NCBI GenBank assembly: GCA_003116975.1
Contig: BGKB01000180.1
Location: 62,001 to 126,000, forward strand
Source: Aurantiochytrium sp. KH105
Taxonomy: Eukaryota > Sar > Bigyra > Thraustochytrida > Thraustochytriidae
Direction of reading: 5' to 3'
Length of the DNA: 64,000 nucleotides
Below, piece after piece: positions 35,258 through 44,828 of this stretch. Every line of letters starts with the position of its first letter. Position 1 is the stretch's first letter. Position numbers and translations under genes: made by a program. The notes below the pieces were generated by a model. That model made no database searches. It had not been told where the DNA came from and worked only from the letters and a program-made list of their open reading frames with translations.

Positions 35258-37015
35258 ATGAGTCAGGATCGCAAGGACCTCTTGGCACGTGGTGACACCC
35301 TCACTGATACACCGTATCATGGACCACCTGCAAGTGTTCTATTTCCTACTCAACGACCGATTGAAATAGACAAGGCTCATACGCTGAGTACGCTGCTCGG
35401 CATCTCAGCACAACACCTGCGATCCCTTCTGAAATCAAAGCCTGGGCTTCTCTGCATCGCCTCGCTCTTTGTGCTATTTTGTTCCAGCGGAAGCATCTTT
35501 CTTCTCTCGCTCCTACATCTGGTGAGACCGGGCTTGGCATGGATGGGAGCACTAACACTGTTCACTAGCCTCAACGCCTCTTTGCTTATGAACCTCAAGA
35601 TTGCGAAACTCTGCTTTAGGCACTTCGACACTCTCTTCTTGGCTGCGAACGAGCTGATTTGGATGATGTGTTTCGCTACCGGTTTTGAAAGCTCCGGCAT
35701 TCGCATTGGTTCGAGCATCATCCTCAATTTTATGCTGTATTTATGCTGGGATGCCTTCTCGGCGAGATTTCGCGCCCTATGGACACTTCCGGCCATGGCG
35801 CCGGCGGTTATCGTCATGGCGAACCTCAGTGCGGCCTGCTTCATGGGCTGGATCCCTCTCAACCGCAGATTTGTGAATCTTGCTGGTGTCAATGTAGATC
35901 TTGGAGCGCGCATTGCCATGTTTGGCGCCACAACAGTCCTGTACGGATGCAAAGGGCTTCATCGCTGGCAGCACGCGCGTCCTGGGGAATTCTATACGAT
36001 GCGCTCTCCTGTCGTACGCATATCCGTACCAGCACACCTCCTCGAGAACTATGCAAACGTCACAAAAGAAATCCAGGCGATTTCGATGCAGAGACGACCT
36101 CTTGTATTGACTGCAGACTCCGTGACAGTGGCGATCAGTTTGAGCTCTCCAATTCCGGTGAAGGTTGGTTGTACCGTGGCATGGTCTGTATTCGGGCCTC
36201 GGGGCCTTCGCATCGTGTCTTACATGACAAAACGCAAGGCCTGGCTTCTGGTCATATTTTCGCTCACTTGCTGCCACATTCTCGTCTTTTTCACCATGCT
36301 TTGGGACACAGGGGGACACAATGTACATGACCTATGGCGCGTGTGCGTCATCACCTCGTTGGTGCCCTTTCTCTTTTGGAGTTTATGGCTCAACACAAGT
36401 ATATTGGGCCTGGTCGTGTGGACATTCGACTTTTCTTTCCTGACAGCGAGTATCTTCTTGTCCAACATCGCGCTCACGTTCGGCCTCGAGGACCAAGGTG
36501 TCGCTGCCGCGCTGTGGTCTTACTCAACCATCTTTTGGTTTCCCTGCCTCGGCGATTGCCTGCATCAACGGCTCATGCCGCGTCTTTTACGGACCCTGAT
36601 GGCTTCTCTCGCGATTGTTAATGTTGCGCTATTGACCGCGCGGATTGCTCTCGGAAGTTTTCCAGGATTCACGGATCGTTCATTTTGCTTTCAGAGCGCG
36701 AATTCTTCGTCGGATGCAGCACGAGGAGCGGGCTGTCTCTCGCTCTCTCAGGTCGTCATCGGTGCGGCATTGAACATTATGGTGTTTTTGTGCAAGTTTG
36801 CTGTCGATGCGCGGCGGTCTCGGCATCTGCGATCGCTTTCAGCGCCTTTACAGACTGCTGTTTTGCCCCGTTCACTCTTGGCGCAGTACACACGCATCGT
36901 AGATACCATATTAATGTGCGGCGAGGACATTGCAATGGAGCGACATACGACGCGCCGAGCACTCGTCCTTTTCCAACGCTCCCGCAAGGTGTCTTCCGCC
37001 TCCATGTGCACATAA
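35258..37015 (+). CDS. Polytopic membrane protein, family member 1
   Basis: 585 residues. It has many hydrophobic helices: LLCIASLFVLFCSSGSIFLL, LAWMGALTLFTSLNASLL, LNFMLYLCWDAF, the MAPAVIVMANLSAACFMGW region, then a soluble loop of ~120 residues, and at least four more helices from VIFSLTCCHILVFFTML onward. The soluble loop is punctuated by MRSPVVRISVPAHLLENY. It clearly shares architecture with the genes at 42422 and 44829: a cytosolic N-terminus ~60-90 residues long, a central loop before VRIS(V)P or IRVP, the WSVFGPRGLR / YWFGPRIG element, and a C-terminal membrane block. I do not recognise the family; receptor, channel and transporter all remain possible. Confidence 0.72.
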   Translation: MSQDRKDLLARGDTLTDTPYHGPPASVLFPTQRPIEIDKAHTLSTLLGISAQHLRSLLKSKPGLLCIASLFVLFCSSGSIFLLSLLHLVRPGLAWMGALTLFTSLNASLLMNLKIAKLCFRHFDTLFLAANELIWMMCFATGFESSGIRIGSSIILNFMLYLCWDAFSARFRALWTLPAMAPAVIVMANLSAACFMGWIPLNRRFVNLAGVNVDLGARIAMFGATTVLYGCKGLHRWQHARPGEFYTMRSPVVRISVPAHLLENYANVTKEIQAISMQRRPLVLTADSVTVAISLSSPIPVKVGCTVAWSVFGPRGLRIVSYMTKRKAWLLVIFSLTCCHILVFFTMLWDTGGHNVHDLWRVCVITSLVPFLFWSLWLNTSILGLVVWTFDFSFLTASIFLSNIALTFGLEDQGVAAALWSYSTIFWFPCLGDCLHQRLMPRLLRTLMASLAIVNVALLTARIALGSFPGFTDRSFCFQSANSSSDAARGAGCLSLSQVVIGAALNIMVFLCKFAVDARRSRHLRSLSAPLQTAVLPRSLLAQYTRIVDTILMCGEDIAMERHTTRRALVLFQRSRKVSSASMCT

Positions 37016-37977
37016 TTTGGGTTGCTTCGTCGTTTTGCTCTCTTCATTATTGACGCGAAGTCTGTTTGAGAGAAAGAACAACAAAGATGATCCGTATAAC
37101 GTAAAAGAAAGCTACGCGCGGAGGGGAGGAAGAAGCTGAAGTCTCTCGCTGCTACTCGGAGACTGTAGTTGTTTGCCAAGGTTGCAATGGAGTCGAACGG
37201 TTAGGAAGAGCCCGCTTGCAAATGGCCACTCTGGCAGCGGGTAACTCGGAACTCGCTCTGGGTTCGAATGCTCGGGTGATTTGGGTCTGCTGGCGAACGA
37301 ATCCGCGTGAGCGTGCTTCGTGCAGCTAAGGCCTAGACCATAATTTATGCTGTGAATAGCATGGTAAAATGGAATGCGCGGGCTTTTGTAAAGCGGCATT
37401 TAAGAATGTGCTGGGCCTCAGGCTCGTCAAGGCGACATTATTCAGTAATGCGCTGGGTCTTCGTCAAGGCGGCATTACGCACTGAAGGGATGAGACGCTG
37501 GACCTCATCATCTCAGTGGCCATGGTGGGTGTGACGTTGTGTCACACGCTACTCGCGTTGCGGTGCGCGTTGCGGTGCGCGTTGCGGCGCGCGTTGCGGT
37601 GCGCGTTGCGGTGCGCGTTGCGGTGCGCGTTGCGGCGCGCGTTGCGGCGCGCGTTGCGGTCCGCACACTGGGTGTGCACCTTGGATTCACAGTCACGCGG
37701 TAGATGCTGACCGAAAATCCGCACTTGCGTTCCGCAGACCAAGGCGAGGACGCCTGGCTTCGGCTTGGCCTGGAGAGCGCGAATCTGGTCTTTTCGAGCC
37801 TTGAAATTTCGTAGACGAAAAGTTATCGCGTTTGCGGGCCGCGTGGGGTGGTGGTAATAGGCGCTAATATGGGCAGAGAGTACCCAGTCGTAATAGGGCA
37901 AAGGTAGACGCAAAAGCGCCAAATAAGGTATCAATGACTGTTGATATTCCCAGCATCCTGAACAAGCTCCTGGTGTA
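37016..37977. other. Intergenic region with minisatellite and short direct repeats
   Basis: A pair of imperfect ~40-bp direct repeats lies at about 37407-37485 (each with GCTGGG and TCGTCAAGGCG), followed by the 12-bp minisatellite at 37554-37661. No gene supported. Confidence 0.6.
37554..37661 (+). repeat. 12-bp GC-rich minisatellite, nine units
   Basis: Nine tandem units of CGCGTTGCGGTG with T/C variation at one position (GGTG or GGCG) and a last imperfect unit. Read in frame it would give only Arg/Ala dipeptide-type filler, so it is not treated as coding. Confidence 0.95.
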
Positions 37978-38556
37978 GTGAGCGATGACGTCTTGTTCGA
38001 GGGACCGCTTTGGGGAGTACACTTGCTAAATGTGTTTTGTTGTGGCACATTTCTTGGTCCTCGTCGGCCTGGGCGTCATGCTTCAACGAGCGGTGCATCA
38101 AACGAATGCTTCAACAGCTTGTCAGACCAACATCGATCGCAGCAGCAAGCACAGCAGCAACGATCGGCATCTTTTGTCGATTCCGAGCGGCAAGATGTCG
38201 CTGCATACGCAGTTCGTCGCATGGTGGAGTCGATGGACCAGAGTGGGGACTTGCTTGTGCAAGCCACGACCTCGACTGGCATCGACTTGAATGATGATGC
38301 CCACAATGACGAGGATACAATTGAGCAAGCGTGCGAGACGATCGGCGTGGACAACGCAACGCAAATAGCAAGCAATGACTCGCAAGTGATGATCAGCCTG
38401 CGAGACGGGAGAAGCGATATGCCAGAGTATGCGCTCGCGGAACACCATGTTCTTCCAGCGAAACCTCAAGGTTGGGCGCGGCGGCCTCATCACGGCTCGA
38501 CTTACGGTAGCGTCTGGGACCTTACAGGGAGCGAGTCGAAGAGCTTTTTGGACTAG
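37978..38556 (+). other. Open frame of uncertain status, possible degraded element
   Basis: 192 codons. The translation is Gln/Ser/Asp-rich in its middle (QHRSQQQAQQQRSASFVDSE, then DLNDDAHNDEDTIEQACETI) and has no recognised domain. A second frame begins 24 bp after its stop. No family match by eye. It may be a short gene, or part of a decayed mobile-element protein together with the next entry. Confidence 0.3.
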
Positions 38557-38579
38557 GCGTCGAGAACTCGTCGCACAAG

Positions 38580-38903
38580 ATGGGGCCAGGTGCGATGCGC
38601 GCGCATCTCGAGAAGGAGTTCCCAGGACGATCGTGTCTTCCTTCTGAGGAACGCATCAAGTTGCTCATCGGGCAGCTCAGCACTCAACAGAAGGCTCGAG
38701 AGCAAGCTGAAAGACTGGCAAGGGCAGCAGAGCTTGCACCGAAGGACGCAGCAGCTGCAGCAGGTATACAGTCTGGGTCATCAGGAACAGGGCGAAAAGG
38801 CATGGAAGCCAAATCTGCCAGCGAGATTCAAGTTCTTACGGTCACGAACCCAAGCAAGACACCCAAGCAAGATCCCCAAGCAAATCATGAAGACTTTTCT
38901 TGA
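38580..38903 (+). pseudogene. Possible degraded mobile-element protein fragment
   Basis: 107 codons from ATG, but sensible translation starts earlier in the same frame, at about 38523 (YRERVEELFGLGVENSSHKM). It continues GPGAMRAHLEKEFPGRSCLP and SEERIKLLIGQLSTQQKARE, which reads like the helical 'mature end of a transposon ORF' segments common in stramenopile genomes. Upstream the frame is broken by a stop near 38505. I could not identify the element type. The low score reflects this. Confidence 0.3.
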
Positions 38904-39825
38904 CTTTTCTTGATCAACACGTTGGGCCCAAGCCAGCTAGCTTCCCTACAGAGACCCAGATCAAGGCGAAGGTTGTCAACGTGAAGACCAAATATCGCAA
39001 AATGCAAGCAAAACCGACCAACAACGATATTTAAGAGCAAGTTTGTCTTCTCCACGCGTTTGCTTGCCTGTGCCTGCCATCTAGCCCAGCTGCGCGGCAG
39101 TCTCCTCCACAAACACGGTCGCAAAGCCCGCGCAAAGTCGCCCTTTCGCGCAGTTCTGCGCTGGTCCATCGTCGACGATTAGACGCATGAGCGCGCATGA
39201 GGTGAAAAAAGGGGGGTGACACAACTTTACAACGAAGGCTTGCACGGCCGTGCCGCCGGGGGTTCTGGGCAGCCAGGCGGCGGCGGAGCGAGCCTGCGCG
39301 CCGGCGAGGCGATTGGCTGAAGTGCGGAATATCGCGAGTGCCAAATCTCCGTACACCAATATGGGAAATCGTCTCCTGGTCTTACGTGGAGACGGTCTTA
39401 AAAAATAAAAGTAAGAAACGGGAGTCACAATTAAAGAGGGTGTAGGGGTGTGTGGTTAGGGTTGTTTCGTCAGTCAAGGTAAGTCGGTTTGGTGGCAGGA
39501 CCAAGTCATCGCGACGAGTGTTATATAAGGGCTGTTGCGTCTCCTCTACCGTACTAGGTAGGCCAAGGGGGCTGTTGCAACTTCGTCGTATGCCGAATGG
39601 CGACGCAAAGTAAAGACAAGGGTACGAACGGCGACCGCTCCACCTTGTTAGAAAACAGCATTAACAAATTATTTTCATTATGCCTTGTCGATTCGGCCCG
39701 TGATCTGTCTAACAGACACTACTCCTTTTGGTGGTTGGCCTCGTGAAGTGTCACGATCGACGGCAACAGTGCGGTGCAAGGTCGGGAGTACCTTGCCTCG
39801 CAATAACTATGGTAAACTCAATTGA
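38904..39825. other. Intergenic region, no gene seen
   Basis: About 920 bp. It contains TATATAA at 39522-39528, GT-rich sequence with one TTAGGG near 39459, and no open frame with convincing composition. Confidence 0.5.
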
Positions 39826-41841
39826 TCAGACGATACTTCTCAGTTGCGGAACCAATGTTTCCCTCACGATCTTGAGCTCATCAGATGCCTCGCCCGGGCT
39901 CAACAGCTTGCGTGCACGCCCTAGGTCAATGAGCTTGACATCGCCGGAACTATTGATAACGATGTTACGTAGCGCCACGTCTCCGTGCAAATACCCGGCT
40001 GTGTGGAGCGCATTCAGCGCTCCCTCAATCTTGTTGGCGAGGGTGGCAAGTCCTCCGGAGAGTGAGATGCGCTCTGCCACTTTCGATCCACCAGCGCTCA
40101 AGGCCACGCCTTCCTGTGTCGTAAGCACGCCTCGGAGTGCAAAGAACGCGTCCTGGCCATGTAGAACAAGTTTTGGCAGAACGTCACCCTGGAGGTGCTC
40201 GAGCTCCCCATAAACCTGCGCTTCGTGCAGTAGTTCGCGGTTCGCGGACTTGGCATGTAGGGACACCGTCTTTAAGAAGCACCGGTGACCCTCAACATCA
40301 ACGTTGCCCATACCAAGCCCGGCGCTGCACAGCACGTCCGTGCCTTCGTGCTTAATCCAGTACCGCTCCCCCAGGTCGAGCTTGATGGCGCGCGAGCCGT
40401 CGTCGGCAACGAGATTGAGTCTCTGCCCGAAAAGAGCCTGCACGTCTTGCGTGTACATGCCCTGTATGTCGGGCGTATCATCTGGGTCGTCGTTACTCCC
40501 ATCGCTGTCCTGCTGAGGCGTGTCATCGAATCGCGTGTCTTCGTCAGCACCCTGTACGTTTGGACAATTGAACCAGTTCCAGAACGGCTTCCGCGGCTGG
40601 CCACGCACGTGCTCACTGAGGGCGTGCGCATAGAAGAGCAGAGTCGCGTGGCCAAGAGCCATGCCGTTTGGGTTGCAGTGAGTGTCGTCTTGCTCTGGGT
40701 AGAAGGCATCCGTGACGTAGACGGCGCGTGGACGGTTGCCCAGGCGCACAAAGAAGGTCCTGTAGCTGTTGGTCAGCATTCCGAACTTGCACCCAGACAT
40801 GACCATGTACATGACGAGCTGTCCCAAAGGGTCTGCGACGGTCAGCCGCCAGCTGATCACATTACGACGGGGCTCGGTGCGATCGCCGTTTTCGTCGAGT
40901 CGGATAACAGTCTGATGGGAGTCTGAGGGCAACCGCCGGTTGTACTCATTCATGATCGAGATCCAGGGCATAGTCCCCGTCCGCTTGCACTCAACGCATG
41001 CAACAATGGACCCGTCGTCTACGGAATAAGTCTCACCATCCACAAAACGGTCCCCAAGGCCAAAACCGAGGCGCACATCTCGCTCCCTCTGATACATGCA
41101 CCCAAGAGTCACGGAACCCTGCGAAAGATCTTCGATGACGGGGTGGAGGCCGTGGGCGAGAACGCGCTGGTGGTACGTCTGTGCCCAGGACTGCACCGGC
41201 GTCTCGCTCTCCGAAGCGGACCCCGGGGCAAAGTTCATGGCGAGAAACCGGGACATAAGATTCGGATTCCCAAATTCCTTAGAGAGCAGCGTGGACTTGA
41301 AGATATCGAACGCCTCGTGCGTGTCATCGCCAAAGTAGGTCCAGGGTTCGATGAATCTGGGCTGGAAAATCCAGGGGACGCCGCCCGCAGATCTAGTTGC
41401 CTGAGACGTTCTCACCACTGAAGACTTGGAAGGGGGCGGCACGGCTACAGCTCCGGTTCCGCTGGAAACCATCGCGGCAATCTCGCGTGCGCGAAGTTCG
41501 CTCGTTCGTTCACGCGCGGCGACAGGTGGAGCGACGTACGCCACGTCACCGTCAAACCACTTGTAAATCGTGCGGTTGTCATCCCTCTTCACGACATCGA
41601 GACGTCTTTCCTCCTTACGGCCGAGGTCCACACCGAGCGTGTCCGCACGCTCGAAAATAGCGTCAACTTGATCAGCGCTGAGTCGCTCGATCCATGGGAG
41701 AGTGACCTTAGCAAGCAGCTTCTCTTCGTCCCACTCCTCCACGCCTGCGAGCTCCTCGTCCGGTACAGGCACCAGGAAAGGCACACCGACGCCATCCTAG
41801 GGTTGGACGCCAGTGTCACGAGCGCGCGCCCCCTCCGCCAT
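39826..41841 (-). CDS. REase-like / protein-kinase-like fusion protein with in-frame TAG near its start
   Basis: The main open stretch runs from 41796 to 39826 (about 652 residues when counted from the GTG at 41784). No ATG lies near its start. The frame reads back through TAG at 41799-41797 to an ATG at 41841, adding MAEGARARDTGVQP. Residues ~220-350 look like a PD-(D/E)xK nuclease fold: DDGSIVACVECKRTG (Glu-Cys-Lys at 265-267), then QLVMYMVMSGCKFGMLTNSY. Residues ~480-652 form a small kinase-like domain: Lys505 in CFLKTVSL, Glu521, HGDVALRNI (600-608), LIDLGRAR (DLG). Both halves keep their catalytic residues. The architecture fits the Crinkler-RHS type REase-kinase effectors described in eukaryotes. 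No signal peptide. Confidence 0.68.
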
Positions 41842-41879
41842 GGCTCAATGGCTGCTTGGTTGGCAATTTGCTGACCAGA

Positions 41880-41929
<50 letters not shown>

Positions 41930-42421
41930 GAAGTGCGTTTTTAGGCAAAAATTTGGCCAATTTGCGGCGTCTTCCGCACGGTCGCGGCTCCACGAACCCC
42001 GCCGTTCGATCGCTTGTCAAATAGGGCTGTTTTCTTCTTCCAAGTGCCTATTCAGCAAGTCGAGCAATTCGGCTTGCAAGTGGCAGCCAGGCATCTGCTC
42101 TATTAGCATCCAGTCATTGCAGCAGTGACCAGCCGGCCTCACTGTCAACCCCTTGAGCGGGGCATCTTGAGCGGCATTTGCAAGTGCAGAACCGCCCATC
42201 GCAAGTGCAGAATCCTTGGACTTGCCATTGTTGTTTTGCCTTCTAGCTGCGCTGCTAGAGGCTGAGTGAAGAGGACGTCTAGTCGGCAAGTGAGTCTGCA
42301 ACGCTTGCAAGTGCATCAAGTCGAGCTCGACTTGATGCAAGTGAAGAGTATTCCCTCGCACGACTTACTACATGCGCTCTCCTTATTACATGCGCTCTCC
42401 TTACGTCGGCCGAGGCTGAGA
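41842..42421. other. Divergent spacer with tetranucleotide microsatellite
   Basis: Holds the TTTC run at 41880-41929. The frame of the next gene is open back to 42266 but has no ATG there. Nothing else recognised. Confidence 0.6.
41880..41929 (+). repeat. TTTC tetranucleotide microsatellite
   Basis: Twelve and a half perfect CTTT units about 40 bp upstream of the proposed ATG of the REase-kinase gene; on that gene's strand it is a GAAA run in the promoter or leader. Confidence 0.97.
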
Positions 42422-44335
42422 ATGTTGCCTCCAGACAAGAGCGACGCAGTAACATGGGCGACGTACACAAGCAGACAGCAGAGCTTGCGATCGCTCCAGA
42501 GTACGCAGAGCCTGCCAAAGCTACGAACGCTGAGCGAAGCCGAAAAGACTGACCTTGTGCGTATCATTGTGCCGTCACTCACGCCTTTCACACTCCATGC
42601 CAAGCAATCGATCGGCTATATTCTTGGACTTCGAAAAGAAAAGCATGCTCACGTGTCGAGTGTCTGGCGAAAGCTGTCCAAGAGAGGCCGAACAATCGCT
42701 TACCTGCTCACGGCCGCATTGCTCTTCTTTCCTCAGATCGTCTTTACACTTTCATTGAATAAAAGCAACGGATTTGCTTGGGTTGGCATCACAGCGCTTG
42801 CGCCCGTGGCATATCTCGCTCTCTTTATGAATGTGCGCGTACTCGGGCTCACATTCTCGCAGTTCGAAGCCCGCTTTCTTGGGATCAATGCGCTCGCGTG
42901 GACAGCGTTACTTTATTATGGCGTGCATGATACCTCGGTACGTGTCGGAGCATTGTCCATGCTCGCTGACGCGCTGCTTCTTATGTTTTGGGACGCGCTG
43001 CCTCAGTTCTTTCGACACGAACGTACGCTCTCGCTGGTACTCCCGATCTCGGCAATGTTCATTTGGCAAAGTTTTGTGGCATTTTTCCATGGCATTCGAC
43101 TCGACGAAACCTCGCTCCGCTTCGTAGGGATAGACTTCCGAATACCTGCCCGTCTCAGCGCGTTTGCGGCGACAACAGGTATCTATGGTCTTGGGCATGT
43201 CGAGCGGTGGTTATCCACAAAGAATGACGATTTCAGCACAATTCGCGTTCCCGCAAAGTCGATCAAAATCCCTAAACAAGCGCTGGAGGAACTGAGCCAT
43301 TGTCTTTACGAGGTGAGATTGAGGGCTCGTAAACGCTCCGGAAGTTTGTTTTCTCGCAAGTTGAGACGCGGCTCTCAGATCACTCAGGTCACACCTGGCC
43401 CAGTTCTGCAAAGAGCATATTCAAACGATTTAATTCGTGCTGCGTCCAGCGCTTCGGCCTCAGAGGGAAGTCGCGGCGAAGAATCTAGCCCATTTACGGT
43501 CCTCGCCGCGCGTGCGCCTTTGCAGATCAGCACAGGTGATACGATCGTAGCATACTGGTTTGGACCTCGTATTGGAGACGCCGTTTTCGAGTGGAATAAG
43601 AGGCTAGGTTACTTTTTCTTCCTCATCTTTCAAGTGGGTCATATTTTAGTGCTTTGGTGCATGCAACCAGGCGGCGCTTGGGCCTGGTGGCTTTTGTACG
43701 TGATGACGGGACTTCCGACGCTCGCGTGGCTTTGTATTATGAATCGCTTTGTGCTTCGAATGGTGGTGAAATCTTTCGAGTTTAAATTCATGTTGCTCAA
43801 CATTGCAGGATTTTGCGTGACCGTCGCGATGGCCATGCAAGACTAGCGAGCAGCTGCCGCAATGGTGGCTTACCTTTTTTCAACAGGACTAGGATCGGTG
43901 ATGGACGCTTTCCCACGAGCAATGCTAACGTTCAAGGTGCGAATTATGCTCGGTATTCCCAACCTTGTAACGCTCTCTATTCTGGTTTACCAGATTTCCG
44001 CAGGAATTCTACATCCCTTTGAAAGCCAGCAAGCATATCTCACAAAAGGTGCTTGTATCACACAGGCAGATCTTGCAAGTGGCTTTGGGATCAATATGAT
44101 TGCATTTCTTTTTCGGCTTGGATTTCTCTTGCTGCGATCGCCAAGCTCATTCGGTTCAGTTTCGATGGAAGTGAGCATTCTTCGTGTTCCTGAAGGGCTC
44201 ATGACATACTATCTCGCGCTACATCACCGCTATTTGGAGCCAGATAGGGTGAGTCCATCTGTCTGCGAAGTTGATCCAAGCAAAGTAAAGGTCGCAGATG
44301 CGACATCTGCACCGTGTGCTGTTTCGTCGTCCTGA
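42422..44335 (+). pseudogene. Polytopic membrane protein, family member 2, interrupted by in-frame TAG
   Basis: From the ATG at 42422 (MLPPDKSDAVTWATYTSRQQ) the frame encodes 474 residues to TAG at 43844-43846, then continues open for 163 codons to a second stop at 44335. The part after TAG (RAAAAMVAYLFSTGLGSVMD onward) aligns with member 3 with no shift: member 3 has TQDARTAAAITTYL where this has MQD-stop-RAAAAMVAYL. Total length with read-through is 636 residues, against 628 for member 3. It has the same helices, the IRVPAKSIKIPKQALEEL loop and the YWFGPRIGDAVFEWNKRLGY element. It is either a very recent pseudogene, a read-through gene, a sequence error, or a truncated protein lacking the last membrane helices. 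Confidence 0.75.
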
Positions 44336-44828
44336 TTTTTAAAATATTTGTATTTCTTTTGATTTTTAACCTGCTGCTGTGCATTTCGGTTGATTGAGTT
44401 GTTTTCAGGGCAAGTCGGGCCCTCTCCCCTCCCCCCCCCCCCCCCCCCCCCCCTCCTCACTAAACCAAACCCCTGTTTTCCCTACTCACGTAGAGGAGGG
44501 GGGGGGGGGTGTTAAGCTGTGGCAAAGCAATTGGTGACTTGGAATTACGCAGTACGGTGTGGCGCAGCTCCGCTCCTGAGTGCTTCAACGGATTTTTCCT
44601 CAGCTTCGTCTCGTTTTTCTGACGGCGACTCTGCAACGTCCACTTCCTCTCAAAGGTTGTACTACGTAAACAACGGAAGGAGTTCAGGCAGAGTCTCCAA
44701 CTACGTGTCTTCATTGATTACAGCACGGCGCGGCGCGGCGCGGCGCGGCGCGGCGGCACGGTGCAACGCAGCGCGACACGCGCTGGGCTTTGGTACGTGC
44801 GCGCTCGCTGCATTGACCGCGCCCAAAC
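44336..44828. other. Spacer with poly-C, poly-G and CGGCG runs
   Basis: C23 at 44431-44453, G12 at 44498-44509 and a (CGGCG)6 run at 44726-44756 lie within 330 bp. These are potential G-quadruplex or slippage sites. No gene supported. Confidence 0.7.
44431..44453 (+). repeat. Homopolymer C23
   Basis: Twenty-three consecutive C residues, preceded by a CT-rich stretch. Its exact length is likely to be a sequencing uncertainty. Confidence 0.95.

Noticed and set aside
37185-37275. tRNA-like stretch with a GGGTTCGAATGC T-loop-like word
   Set aside because: The five bases on each side of TTCGAAT do not pair, and no acceptor stem or A-box/B-box spacing fits, so it is not a tRNA.
37554-37661. CRISPR-like array
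   Set aside because: The repeats are contiguous 12-bp units without spacers, in a eukaryotic genome; it is a minisatellite.
39455-39465. TTAGGG-like telomere word
   Set aside because: Only a single copy inside GT-rich DNA; not an interstitial telomere array.
41797-43846. Reassignment of TAG to a sense codon to explain two in-frame TAGs
   Set aside because: TAG is the normal terminal stop of the SDR copies, xylose isomerase, LETM1, the LRR-kinase-TIR gene and others in this window.
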